A DNA stretch of 64,000 nt, taken from contig NC_013939.1 in the NCBI RefSeq assembly GCF_000010985.1, positions 773,501 to 837,500 on the forward strand. The letters are read 5' to 3'. The notes under the pieces are model-generated. The model was not told the DNA's origin and searched no databases. It saw nothing but the letters and a program-made list of their open reading frames with translations. Each line of letters begins with the position of its first letter. The stretch's first letter is position 1. Below are positions 52,857 through 62,213 of this stretch, piece by piece. The DNA is from Deferribacter desulfuricans SSM1. GTDB lineage: Bacteria; Chrysiogenota; Deferribacteres; Deferribacterales; Deferribacteraceae. A program made the position numbers and the translations under genes.

Positions 52857-53876
52857 ATGATTGTAGTAATGAAAATTGGAGCATCAAAAGAGCAGTTGAA
52901 AGAGGTTTGTGATAAGGCTAAAGATCTCGGTTTTACTCCGCATGTCATTTACGGTAAAGAGAGAAATGTTGTTGGTCTTGTTGGAATAGGTGGAAGAAGG
53001 GACGAGGTTGGTATAATCGAGGATCTTCCAGGTGTTGATCGAGTAGTTCCAATAACTAAACCTTATAAGTTGGCAAGTAAAGAAGTAAAGCAAGAAACCA
53101 CAATAGTTGAAGTAAATGGAGTCAAGTTTGGTGGAGAAGAGATCGTTGTTATTGCAGGGCCATGCTCCGTGGAAAATGAAGAGCAGATAATAAAAACAGC
53201 AGAGTATGTAAAAGCTGCTGGCGCAAAGATGCTTAGAGGTGGTGCTTTCAAACCAAGAACGAGTCCTTATTCTTTTCAAGGTTTAGGTGAAGAGGGGCTT
53301 AAACTTCTTGCTAAAGCTCGTGAAATAACGGGGCTTCCAGTTGTTACGGAAGTTGTTAACCCAAGAGATGTTGATGTTGTTTATAAATATGCTGATATGT
53401 TTCAAGTTGGAGCTAGAAATATTCAGAATTTTGCGCTTTTAAAATTGCTTGGGCAAACAGACAAACCTGTTTTGCTAAAAAGAGGGATGGCTACAACTAT
53501 TGAAGAGTTTTTAATGTCAGCTGAATATATCTTATCTGAAGGGAATAAAAACGTAGTTTTGTGTGAAAGAGGGATTAGAACTTTTGAAACTGCAACAAGG
53601 AATACTTTGGATATTAGTTGTGTGCCCGTGGTAAAAGAGAAATCCCATTTGCCTATAATTATTGACCCATCCCATGCATCAGGTCATTGGCATTATGTCC
53701 CTGCACTTTCTAAGGCAGCAGTGGCTGTTGGTGCAGATGGATTAATTATAGAAGTTCATCCTGATCCAGAAAATGCTATGAGCGATGGTGCTCAATCTTT
53801 GAAACCTGATGTATTTTTAAGGCTTATGGGGGAGCTGAAAAGTGTTGCATTAGCAGTTGGTAGATATTTGCATTGA
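52857..53876 (+). CDS. aroF: 3-deoxy-7-phosphoheptulonate (DAHP) synthase with N-terminal regulatory domain
   Basis: First enzyme of the shikimate pathway, joining phosphoenolpyruvate and erythrose-4-phosphate. Of 339 residues, about 1-70 form a ferredoxin-like regulatory domain as in the Thermotoga maritima enzyme, which is feedback-inhibited by Phe and Tyr; the rest is the AroA-beta barrel. Motifs are [50 protein letters not shown] and [13 protein letters not shown], with metal Cys, His, Glu and Asp. AAAAGGAGG precedes ATG 52857. An attenuator upstream would regulate transcription by the same amino acids. Confidence 0.96.
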   Translation: MIVVMKIGASKEQLKEVCDKAKDLGFTPHVIYGKERNVVGLVGIGGRRDEVGIIEDLPGVDRVVPITKPYKLASKEVKQETTIVEVNGVKFGGEEIVVIAGPCSVENEEQIIKTAEYVKAAGAKMLRGGAFKPRTSPYSFQGLGEEGLKLLAKAREITGLPVVTEVVNPRDVDVVYKYADMFQVGARNIQNFALLKLLGQTDKPVLLKRGMATTIEEFLMSAEYILSEGNKNVVLCERGIRTFETATRNTLDISCVPVVKEKSHLPIIIDPSHASGHWHYVPALSKAAVAVGADGLIIEVHPDPENAMSDGAQSLKPDVFLRLMGELKSVALAVGRYLH

Positions 53877-53881
53877 GAGGG

Positions 53882-53910
53882 TGCCACTGTTTAGTGGCAA
53901 CTTCTTTTAT
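53882..53910 (+). terminator. Weak hairpin after aroF
   Basis: TGCCACT (53882-53888) and AGTGGCA (53893-53899) form a 7-bp stem with a GTTT loop, followed by ACTTCTTTTA, a poor T-tract. It probably ends aroF transcription but could leak into the TPR gene. Confidence 0.5.
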
Positions 53911-53958
53911 TATTAAGTTTTGCTTGTAAATTGTATTTTTCCAATTTAAAATATCAAT

Positions 53959-55902
53959 ATGATTAAGAAGATCTGTTTATTTTTACTTTTTTCAGTATCT
54001 GTATTTGCTTATGGTATTTATGTAAATGAATCTGAATTTGCAACAGAAATAAAAATTGATAATATAAAACCTTTTATTTCAGAGATTACTAAAAGTGATA
54101 ATAGTTTAATTATAAAACTTACAACTTCTGCCAAATTGTCTTCTATTAAAAAATTTCAAAACAAGTTTGTTGATAAATTGGAGGTTAAAGATGATAAAAT
54201 GATTGTCAAATTTAATGATAATGTTGATTATTTTTATAGATATGATGATAATAATCTTTTACTTATATTTGCTCCAAGAAAAGAGATATCTGATATTAAG
54301 CTGAAATCGATAATTGAGAAACCCATCCTTAAAGCTAAATCCAAAAAAATCAAAGATGCTGATGCTGAAAAGGTTTTAGCAGAAGCTGATGAGTATGTTA
54401 ATAATGGGCTTTATAACAATGCTATAACAAAATTATTAGACTTAATAAGCACACATAAAAATGATTTTTATGCACAAGAAGCCTATTATAAACTTGGTAT
54501 GGTTTACTACAAGCTTGGAGAGGATGATCCAAAAAATTATTTGAAAGCGGCAGATTATTTAGCAGATTTTGCTTCGAAATTTCCTGACCATTATCTTGCT
54601 TCAGATGCTCTTTATTATTCGGCTTTGAGTAAAGAAAAAGCAGGGATGTATTATGAAGCTATATTTGATTATAAAAGGGTTATTTTAACTTATCCAAATA
54701 CACTAAATGCAAAAAAGAGTTATTTTAAAATTGTAAATATATATGAAAATATTGGGCAATATGATAAAGCTATCAACGCATTAAAGGAATATTCTGATAA
54801 GTTTGAGGATAACTCTGTTGAGGTTTTAGCAAGGATTGGTAAACTATACTTTCTTTTAAAAGATATTGAATTGGCGAAAGAATACTTTATTAAGATTATT
54901 GATAAAAAAAATGATATTTTAAAACTCGGTCCAGATACACTTTTTGCTATTGCAAAAACATTTGAGGTGAAAGGGGAAATTGATTATGCGATAAATATTT
55001 ATTCTAAGATTTATAATATTTATCCGGAAAGTAAATATGCTGACTTGGCAATGTACAACACAGCTCTGTTGATGGAAAAGAAGGGGAAAGATCGTCTAGC
55101 AGATAGTTTGCTGTTGGAATGTAAGGATAAATATAAAAATAGACAAGGTGGAGAAAAGGCAGCAATACATTATGCTGAAAAACATCTGAAAGAACAACCC
55201 ACTGAATACTGGCTAGATTTTTTTAGTGATATTTTGTCTAAAAGTAGCGATGTAAACAATATGGCAAAAGCTAACAGATTGATAATTGAGTCTTTTTATT
55301 ACTCAAAGCGTTATGATGAAGCATTAGCAAGTATAAAAGAGTTTGAAGCGAAGTTTTTTGATTCTTTAGAGTTAAATAGAGTTTACGATATTAAGCAAAA
55401 AATTTATTTAGAATATGCGAAAAGATTCTTGAAAGAAGGGAATTATAGCTTGAGTAAAAGCTATGTGGACAAATTATTACAAGAATTTCCAGATTCTAAA
55501 TATAGAGTTGAGGCAGCAAAAATTAGCGAAAGTATTTCTCTTATTATTGTAAGGAAAGAATTTACTAATACAAAGTATGAAAAGGCGTTATCGTTAGCTC
55601 AAGATTATTTATTAAATCACAAAAGTATCTATTTTAAGACAGAATGGGATAAATTAATTGGTGATTTATATTACAGGCTTTATAAAAAAGCTTTGAAAGA
55701 AGGTAATGAAGTAAAGGCTGTTGCTTTGGCCAAAGAGTATATGGTTTATTATCCAAATGGTAAATATAAAGGGGAGTTTTTAGACTACATATTTAATTAT
55801 TTAATGAAGATGACTCTGAACTATATCAAAAATGGTGATTATATTAAAGTTATAAAATTGTATTCTGATAATAGTGGTTGGATTAAGAAAATGAATAAAT
55901 AG
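53959..55902 (+). CDS. Exported TPR-repeat protein (N-terminal part; probably frameshifted)
   Basis: 647 residues with a signal peptide (residues about 1-17, LFLLFSVSVFA), a beta-rich AMIN-like N-terminal domain (about 20-115) and then TPR-type helical repeats (about 125-640), for example NNAITKLLDLISTHKNDFYAQE. Homology is of the tol-pal/YbgF or BamD-like TPR kind, suggesting a periplasmic scaffold. It ends prematurely at 55902 while the next frame keeps coding the same kind of repeat without a start codon. Probably one longer protein, broken by a single-base change near 55890-55900. Confidence 0.82.
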   Translation: MIKKICLFLLFSVSVFAYGIYVNESEFATEIKIDNIKPFISEITKSDNSLIIKLTTSAKLSSIKKFQNKFVDKLEVKDDKMIVKFNDNVDYFYRYDDNNLLLIFAPRKEISDIKLKSIIEKPILKAKSKKIKDADAEKVLAEADEYVNNGLYNNAITKLLDLISTHKNDFYAQEAYYKLGMVYYKLGEDDPKNYLKAADYLADFASKFPDHYLASDALYYSALSKEKAGMYYEAIFDYKRVILTYPNTLNAKKSYFKIVNIYENIGQYDKAINALKEYSDKFEDNSVEVLARIGKLYFLLKDIELAKEYFIKIIDKKNDILKLGPDTLFAIAKTFEVKGEIDYAINIYSKIYNIYPESKYADLAMYNTALLMEKKGKDRLADSLLLECKDKYKNRQGGEKAAIHYAEKHLKEQPTEYWLDFFSDILSKSSDVNNMAKANRLIIESFYYSKRYDEALASIKEFEAKFFDSLELNRVYDIKQKIYLEYAKRFLKEGNYSLSKSYVDKLLQEFPDSKYRVEAAKISESISLIIVRKEFTNTKYEKALSLAQDYLLNHKSIYFKTEWDKLIGDLYYRLYKKALKEGNEVKAVALAKEYMVYYPNGKYKGEFLDYIFNYLMKMTLNYIKNGDYIKVIKLYSDNSGWIKKMNK

Positions 55903-56569
55903 ATCTGATATATCTGTTTTAAAAGGGTATTTAGCATTTTGTTATTTTAAGTTGGGTGATTATGAAGTATCAAAAAAGATATATAACGAGATAAAGGTGT
56001 ATGATAATTCGATTGTAAATTTGTTAGGGATACTTTTTGGGGAGAAAGTTACTGAAGATAATGTTAATAAATTGTCAAAAAATGATTTAATGATTATTTT
56101 TGACGAATTAAATATAAATAAAAAGGATGATTTGATAAGGATTTTAAAATTTTATAAAAAAGATTTGGTTTTAAGATATGATTTACTTTTGAAAATTATT
56201 TACACATTAGATGGTGACAAAAAATATAATGAATTAAAAAAAGCCTATCAGAATTTATCCGCTTTAGGTATGGATTCCCAGTTTCCAAAAATTTACGAAG
56301 AGCTTGGCGTATTAGAATTTAACAAGAAAAATTATCAAGTAGCTTTAAATTATTTTAAAAAATATTTATCAACTGCTAAAAATAAAGAAGAGATACCAAA
56401 GGTTTATTATTATACAGCTAAAAGTTATTTACAGCTAGATGATAAAATGAATGCAGTTTATTATTTTGATAAATTGATTAAAGAGTATCCAAAAAGTTTT
56501 TATAAAAATCTTGCTGAGAAAGAGGTGAAAGAGTTACGGTGGATAGAAAAGATAAAAAAAGCGAGTTAG
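55895..56569 (+). pseudogene. 3' continuation of the TPR protein in the +1 frame
   Basis: Open frame from 55895 just after a stop at 55892-55894, reading RSDISVLKGYLAFCYFKLGDYE and onward as TPR repeats (about 220 residues). Protein-like sequence continues upstream of the first possible start (TTG 55952), which has no ribosome binding site. It thus appears to be the tail of the preceding gene rather than an independent gene. Whether this is real decay, a sequencing error or recoding is unknown. It overlaps the kinase start by 31 nt. Confidence 0.7.
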
Positions 56570-57654
56570 AACTTTTAAGCGAAGCTTTTAATGTTTTTAA
56601 TACTGCGACTGAAAAATTACAAGATAGTTATCAAAAATTAAAAGAGGAAACAGAAAAGCTTAGAAGAGAGATTGAGGAGAAAAATAAACAACTTGAAGAA
56701 ACTTCTTCGCTACTTTCATCAGTTTTAATGAGCACACAAAGTGCTATCGTTGCAATTTCCAAAGATAGAGAGATTATTTTGTCAAATAAAAAGTTTGAAT
56801 ACTTTTACTGTAAATATAAAGATGAATTTATAAACAAAATTTGTGAATATAGAGAAAATGGGTCTTATGAATTTGAAATTGGGAAATCGACATTTAGAGT
56901 TCATGTTGGCAATTTTAAACATTCAGATGTGGAGGGTTGGACGTATTCTATTGAAGATATTACTCATTTAAAAGAGTTAGAAGAAGAGCATAGAAGAGAT
57001 GAACATCTAAAATCGATGGGGGTGATGGCTGCAAACATAGCCCATGAGATAAGAAATCCTCTTGGTAGTATTGAGTTGTTTGCCTCATTGCTTGCTAGAG
57101 ATCTTAAAAATGATAAAGAGAAACGTGTATTGATTGATTCTGTATTGAAAGGGGTCAAAAGTATCAATAATACTATATCAAATATATTGCTATTTACAAA
57201 AGAAGTTACATTAAGCAAAAAAGAGTATTATTTGGCTGATATTGTTGATGATGTTGTTTTATATCTTAGACACTTAATGAATGATAAAAAAATCAAATTT
57301 ATAAATAAAATAGATGATGATTTTAAAATTTACTGTGATAGTGAATTAATGAAGCAGGTTTTTATGAATCTTATTCATAATGCGATAGACGCTGTTGATG
57401 CAAATGGTGAAATTAGAATATATTGCAAACAAGAGGAAAAGTTTGACGTTATAGTTGTAGAAGATAATGGCTGTGGCATTGATGAAGAGTTTATAAAAAA
57501 AATATTTATCCCTTTTCATACATCAAAAACAAAGGGGACTGGACTTGGATTGTCAATTGTTTATAAAATTATTAAAGCTCATTCTGGTAATATATATGTT
57601 GAAAGTGATGGGCAAAGTTTTACAAGATTTATTATTAAGTTAGGAAGGTGTTAA
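56539..57654 (+). CDS. NtrB-like PAS histidine kinase
   Basis: A 371-residue soluble kinase: N-terminal coiled coil (about 1-55), PAS-like domain (about 56-145), dimerisation helix with HEIRNPLGSIELFASLLAR (phospho-His) and HATPase domain (NLIHNAIDAVDANG, VEDNGCGI, GTGLGLSIVYKII). It starts with GTG 56539 within the end of the TPR gene and ends 1 nt before the NtrC-like regulator gene. The two form a cognate pair. The signal is unknown; there are no membrane segments. Confidence 0.88.
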   Translation: MDRKDKKSELELLSEAFNVFNTATEKLQDSYQKLKEETEKLRREIEEKNKQLEETSSLLSSVLMSTQSAIVAISKDREIILSNKKFEYFYCKYKDEFINKICEYRENGSYEFEIGKSTFRVHVGNFKHSDVEGWTYSIEDITHLKELEEEHRRDEHLKSMGVMAANIAHEIRNPLGSIELFASLLARDLKNDKEKRVLIDSVLKGVKSINNTISNILLFTKEVTLSKKEYYLADIVDDVVLYLRHLMNDKKIKFINKIDDDFKIYCDSELMKQVFMNLIHNAIDAVDANGEIRIYCKQEEKFDVIVVEDNGCGIDEEFIKKIFIPFHTSKTKGTGLGLSIVYKIIKAHSGNIYVESDGQSFTRFIIKLGRC

Positions 57655-57655
57655 G

Positions 57656-59086
57656 ATGTCAGAGATAAAAAGGGTTTTAGTCGTTGATGACGATGATAAT
57701 ATGAGAAATGGATTAAAATTGACAATTTCAAGGATGGGTATTGATGTGGATGTAGCTATTGATGCAAATGATGGGTTTGAAAAGGCTATGAAAACAAATT
57801 ACGATTTGATAATCTCTGATATAAAGATGCCAAAGATTGATGGGATTACATTTTTTAAGATGCTTAAAAATGCAGGAGTAAAGACCCCTTTATGCTTCAT
57901 AACAGCTTATGCCACAGTGGAGACAGCTGTTGAGGCTTTGAAACTTGGTGCTTTTGATTATATTATAAAACCTTTTCCACCTGAAGTTATTGAAGAGCTA
58001 ATAGAGAGAGTGTTTAGTATAAATAATCTTAAACAAGAGGATCATAACGAAGATAGAAAATATGTTTATAAAAGCCGGTATATGGCAGAAATATTTAATC
58101 TTGCATTAGATGTGGCAAGCTCTGATGCCACAGTTTTGATTACAGGCGAATCTGGGACAGGTAAGGAAGTTTTAGCTAAGTTTATACATGAAAATAGTCG
58201 CAGAAAAGCTAAACCTTTTGTGGCCGTAAATTGTGCTGCAATACCAGAAAATTTAGTGGAAAGTGAGTTTTTTGGATACGAAAAAGGTGCTTTTACTGGT
58301 GCTGAAAAGAGAAAACCAGGTAAATTTGAGATTGCTGATGGTGGGACAATTCTATTGGATGAAATAGGGGAGATCCCAATTAATCTCCAGGCTAAGCTTT
58401 TAAGAGTGTTGCAGGAAAAAGAGATTGAGAGGTTGGGAGGTTTAAAACCTATACCTGTTGATGTAAGAATAATTGCTACGACAAACAGGGATTTGCTTGA
58501 GGAAGTAAAAAAAGGGAATTTTAGAGAAGATTTGTATTACAGATTAAATGTAATAAACTTACATATTCCGCCACTTAGAAGAAGGAAAGATGATATTTTG
58601 CATCTTGCTGAGTTTTTCGTGGAAAAGTATTCAAAATTAAATCGTAAAAAGGCTAAAAATCTTAGTGAAGACGCCAAAAGTACTTTAGTTAATTATGATT
58701 GGCCTGGAAATGTAAGAGAGTTGGAGCATACTATAGAAAGGGCTGTGATATTATCCAAAGGGGATAAAATTACTTCAAAAGATTTGTTTTTGCATGGTTT
58801 GGTTTTTCATGAAGAATCTTTAGTTGAAGAAGTTAAAACAGTTGATAGTGATATAAGCAATGATGAAGACAGTAAAGAACCTGAAAAAATAAGTTTTACT
58901 AATACATTGAAAAATAGAAGTATAGCTGATGTTGAAAAGGAACTTATTTTAAATACATTAAAAGATGTTGGTGGGAATAGAACCAAAGCTGCTGAAATTT
59001 TGGGAATTACAGTTAGAACACTTAGAAATAAGTTGAAAGAATATAGAGAACAGGGTATCGATATTGATAAATATTTAAATGATTAG
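57656..59086 (+). CDS. NtrC-family sigma-54-dependent response regulator
   Basis: A 476-residue activator: receiver (VVDDDDNMRNGL, phospho-Asp in LIISDIKMPKIDG, KPF) at about 1-125, AAA+ sigma-54 activator domain (Walker A GESGTGKEVLAKFIH, sigma-54 contact loop GAFTGAEKRKPGKFE, FREDLYYRLNV, WPGNVREL) at about 140-370, and a C-terminal Fis-type HTH (GGNRTKAAEILGITVRTLRN). It activates genes with sigma-54 promoters; one perfect site lies at 41577-41592, but a link is only speculative. The cognate kinase is directly upstream. Confidence 0.95.
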   Translation: MSEIKRVLVVDDDDNMRNGLKLTISRMGIDVDVAIDANDGFEKAMKTNYDLIISDIKMPKIDGITFFKMLKNAGVKTPLCFITAYATVETAVEALKLGAFDYIIKPFPPEVIEELIERVFSINNLKQEDHNEDRKYVYKSRYMAEIFNLALDVASSDATVLITGESGTGKEVLAKFIHENSRRKAKPFVAVNCAAIPENLVESEFFGYEKGAFTGAEKRKPGKFEIADGGTILLDEIGEIPINLQAKLLRVLQEKEIERLGGLKPIPVDVRIIATTNRDLLEEVKKGNFREDLYYRLNVINLHIPPLRRRKDDILHLAEFFVEKYSKLNRKKAKNLSEDAKSTLVNYDWPGNVRELEHTIERAVILSKGDKITSKDLFLHGLVFHEESLVEEVKTVDSDISNDEDSKEPEKISFTNTLKNRSIADVEKELILNTLKDVGGNRTKAAEILGITVRTLRNKLKEYREQGIDIDKYLND

Positions 59087-59143
59087 TTGAAATTTTAGAT
59101 AAGAAACACTATCTTATAGTTGTTAAAATAAAATGAGGCCTTC

Positions 59144-60379
59144 ATGGATATAAATAAAACATTTATTGGTAGACAACCTATACTTGATGTAAGTGGGAAA
59201 GTTTTTGGCTACGAACTTCTTTTTCGCAAAAGCGGTGTTTCTAGTAGTGCCGTAATAGATGATCCATTTAAAACTGTTATAGAGACTTTTTTAAATGCTT
59301 TGGAGCATTTTGGTATAGATGTGTTAGTTGGTAAGGGGTATGCTTTTATTAATGTTAATAAAGAAGTAATTATGTCACCTGTTATTGAACTTCTTCCTAG
59401 CACGAGAGTTATTTTAGAAATTTTAGAAGATGTTACTGTTGATGAGGAGTTAATAGATAGGATTGAAGAGCTTAGACTAGAAGGTTATATGTTTGCTCTA
59501 GATGATTTTGTATTAGAGAAAACAAATATCGATTCTTTAAAAAAATTAGAGCATTTAATCGATATTGTAAAAGTAGATATTTTAAACTTAGATGAATCTG
59601 AAATTATTAAAGTGACAAACCATTTGAAAAAGACTAATTTTTTACTACTTGCTGAAAAAGTGGAAACATTTGAACAATATGATTTATGTAAATTTTTAGG
59701 TTATGAGTATTTCCAGGGGTTTTATTTTGAAAAACCGCAAATTTTAGAGGCTCAAAAAATTGATCCAAAAAAGTTTGGGATTTTAAGGCTTATTAATCTA
59801 ATAAATAAAAATGCAAGCATTAAGCAGATTGTAGATGCATTTGCTTTACAACCTGATCTGAGTATTAGTTTACTAAAATTTATAAATTCAGCTGCTTTTT
59901 TTCTAAGAAATGAAGTGAAATCTATTAGACATGCAATAAGTTTAATAGGGATGAGAAAGCTTTTGAACTGGTTGATTATGCTTAGTTACGTTTCGAAAGA
60001 TGATTCAGGATTAGATTCACCACTATTTCAAATGGTAGCAGTAAAAGCAAAGACTATGGAAATTTTGTGTAATGATTATTTGAAAAAGTCTGATTGTGAC
60101 AGTGCTTTTTTGGCTGGCTTATTGTCAAATATTGATGTGCTTTTTTCGATGCCAAAAGAGAAGTTGTTAAAAGAATTTGCTATTTCTGATGACATAAAGA
60201 AAGCTGTGCTTGATTACTCTGGTTATTTGGGTGAATTATTAAGAATAGTGGAACAGTCAGATAAAAATGAGGATGTGGAAGAAATAGAAAATTCACTTGG
60301 TTTAACTTTAGATAACATTATTGATGCAAAAATAAAAAGTTATAATTGGTTTTACAACCTTGTTAAAGAGTTTGCATAG
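59144..60379 (+). CDS. EAL-HDOD (YuxH-type) signalling protein
   Basis: A 411-residue cytoplasmic protein. The N-terminal EAL domain (about 5-200) starts GRQPILDVSGKVFGYELLFR. The substrate motif is ELLFR and the VEILE-like segment is VILEILEDV, while the acidic metal site is partly altered (ALDDF kept), so c-di-GMP hydrolysis is doubtful; it more likely senses or regulates. The HDOD domain (about 205-400) contains INSAAFFLRNEVKSIRHAIS. No partner is visible; GAGGCC precedes the ATG. Confidence 0.88.
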   Translation: MDINKTFIGRQPILDVSGKVFGYELLFRKSGVSSSAVIDDPFKTVIETFLNALEHFGIDVLVGKGYAFINVNKEVIMSPVIELLPSTRVILEILEDVTVDEELIDRIEELRLEGYMFALDDFVLEKTNIDSLKKLEHLIDIVKVDILNLDESEIIKVTNHLKKTNFLLLAEKVETFEQYDLCKFLGYEYFQGFYFEKPQILEAQKIDPKKFGILRLINLINKNASIKQIVDAFALQPDLSISLLKFINSAAFFLRNEVKSIRHAISLIGMRKLLNWLIMLSYVSKDDSGLDSPLFQMVAVKAKTMEILCNDYLKKSDCDSAFLAGLLSNIDVLFSMPKEKLLKEFAISDDIKKAVLDYSGYLGELLRIVEQSDKNEDVEEIENSLGLTLDNIIDAKIKSYNWFYNLVKEFA

Positions 60380-60388
60380 ACTTTATGA

Positions 60389-61225
60389 TTAATTATTTTT
60401 TGTGGTAATTAGTTTTTTAAATAGTAATTGTGTAGCTAATTTACCACCTAAATATGGTGGAGAGTTTATTTTCTCTGAAAGGTTCAATTTATAATATTCA
60501 CTATAATTTTCAAAAAAAACATTTAAAGAGTTTAATGCTTTAATAGGGTTTTCAATATTGTTAAAATTTAAATTATTTGGTAAGGTATTGTACATTTTAT
60601 AAACACCAGTTACAACTTTTGTCATAAAATCCAAAAAATCTAAGAAATTTTCAGATACTTTTATAGGTGCATTTTTTACTTTTGCGTAAGACTTTATTTT
60701 TCCTACGTTATATATTTTCTTGTTACATTTATCTTCAATGCTTAAATTATCAAATTCAGTGTATGATTCCCAGTAGTTACCAGCTGAGCCAAAACCTCTA
60801 AAACCATTTCCGTAGATATTTATTGTAATTTTTCTTAATTTGCCACTTAGAACATAATAACAATTAATATGTTGTAAACTTTGCGGATTTATAATTTTAT
60901 AACCAGCATTATTTAGTTCTTCTAAAAAACCTATTTTTGTTTGAAATAGAGCAATATTTTTTATTAAAGATTTAAATTCCTCAGATGGGCCAAAATTAGC
61001 AGGTTGTTTAACCTGTAAAAGTCCATCAAAATAGTCAATAGTAACATCATTAGTATTGAAATCTATCTTATTTACAAAAGGGGTAGTATTATCAAGTGGA
61101 ACATTTAATTCTAATGGCTTGATTTGGGTAAAAGGAAGATTCCTGGTTGATTTAGATGCACAACCAAACATCATTAGTATTAAAAAGATTAAGAAAACAA
61201 ACTTTTTAATAATATCTTTTGGCAT
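60389..61225 (-). CDS. Putative lipoprotein of unknown function
   Basis: A 278-residue protein with an N-terminal signal and lipobox (LMMFGCASKS, Cys near residue 22). The rest is beta-rich, with a DVTIDYFDGLLQVKQP segment and a helical tail. No recognised family. It begins 17 nt after the upstream epimerase gene ends and may be co-transcribed with it and cysS. No strong ribosome binding site is visible. Confidence 0.65.
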   Translation of the reverse strand: MPKDIIKKFVFLIFLILMMFGCASKSTRNLPFTQIKPLELNVPLDNTTPFVNKIDFNTNDVTIDYFDGLLQVKQPANFGPSEEFKSLIKNIALFQTKIGFLEELNNAGYKIINPQSLQHINCYYVLSGKLRKITINIYGNGFRGFGSAGNYWESYTEFDNLSIEDKCNKKIYNVGKIKSYAKVKNAPIKVSENFLDFLDFMTKVVTGVYKMYNTLPNNLNFNNIENPIKALNSLNVFFENYSEYYKLNLSEKINSPPYLGGKLATQLLFKKLITTKNN

Positions 61226-61241
61226 TTTAATTTTGCAAAAT

Positions 61242-62213
61242 TTAATCTCTTAGTTTTATGTCAAAAGCAAAATCTTTATTGTCTAAAAACCAGTTTACTG
61301 TATTTTCTAATCCTGTTTTGAGGTCTACCTTTGGTTCCCAGCCAAGAAGTTCTTTAGCTTTTGTGATGTCTGCCCAAGTGGCCATCATATCTGCTTTATG
61401 AAAATCTTTGTTAATTATTTTTGCTTTTTTACCGAGCAGCTCTTCAACATATTTAATCATATCTATCAATTTATTTGGGTTATTATTTCCAAGATTGATG
61501 ATTTCATAACCAATCTCTTTTAAGGCTTTAACGGTACCATCAGCTATATCTTCAACATAGGTAAAATCTCTTGATTGCGAACCATCACCATAAACTATAA
61601 TTGGTTCATCTTTATAAATTTGTGAAATGAATCTGAAGACACTCATATCAGGTCTACCTGCAGGACCATAAACTGTAAAATATCTTACAACAGACACATC
61701 GATACCATAAAAATAGTGGTAGGTGTATGCTGTAACCTCAGCTGATTTCTTTGAAGCTGCATAAGGAGAAATTGGAGTATTTACAGGTTTATCCTCAGTA
61801 AAGGGCATTTCTTGCCCAGCATAAAGACTTGATGTGGATGCCAAGACAAACTTATTTACACCATAATCTTTAGCAAGCTCTAATAGGTTTAATGTCCCTG
61901 TGGAATTTGTTTCAAAATAAACAAAAGGATTTTCTATACTGTATCTAACTCCAGCTCTAGCAGCAAGATTAATTATTGCATCAAATTTATGGTTTTGAAA
62001 AAGCACAGACAAACTGTCATAATTTGATATATCAAGTTTATAAAATTGGAAATTTTCGTTTTTAAGCAACTCGTTTTTTCTATATTCTTTCAATCTCACA
62101 TCATAGTAATCGTTTAAATTATCTACTCCAATTACTTTGTGTCCGTCATTTAATAGTTTTTTAGCAGTAAAATAACCTATAAAACCTGCTGCACCTGTTA
62201 ACAATATATTCAT
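61242..62213 (-). CDS. NAD-dependent sugar epimerase (UDP-glucuronate 4-epimerase-like)
   Basis: A 323-residue short-chain dehydrogenase-type enzyme acting on nucleotide sugars. Rossmann motif TGAAGFIGY, VIGVDNLNDYYD, LAARAGVRYSIENPFVYFET (typical of UDP-glucuronate 4-epimerases) and catalytic Tyr-x3-Lys in SPYAASKKSAE with STSSLYAG. It probably supplies galacturonate or another epimer for lipopolysaccharide or surface glycans. Start overlaps the cysS end by 4 nt (ATGA). Confidence 0.9.
   Translation of the reverse strand: MNILLTGAAGFIGYFTAKKLLNDGHKVIGVDNLNDYYDVRLKEYRKNELLKNENFQFYKLDISNYDSLSVLFQNHKFDAIINLAARAGVRYSIENPFVYFETNSTGTLNLLELAKDYGVNKFVLASTSSLYAGQEMPFTEDKPVNTPISPYAASKKSAEVTAYTYHYFYGIDVSVVRYFTVYGPAGRPDMSVFRFISQIYKDEPIIVYGDGSQSRDFTYVEDIADGTVKALKEIGYEIINLGNNNPNKLIDMIKYVEELLGKKAKIINKDFHKADMMATWADITKAKELLGWEPKVDLKTGLENTVNWFLDNKDFAFDIKLRD

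Noticed and set aside
55952-56569. Independent TPR gene starting at TTG 55952
   Set aside because: No ribosome binding site; TPR-like coding continues upstream of it to a stop at 55894, so it looks like a shifted continuation of the previous gene.
57656-59086. NtrC-like regulator directly controlling the 41.6-kb sigma-54 promoter
   Set aside because: Only co-presence in the window supports it; no upstream binding-site motif could be identified, so it is not claimed.
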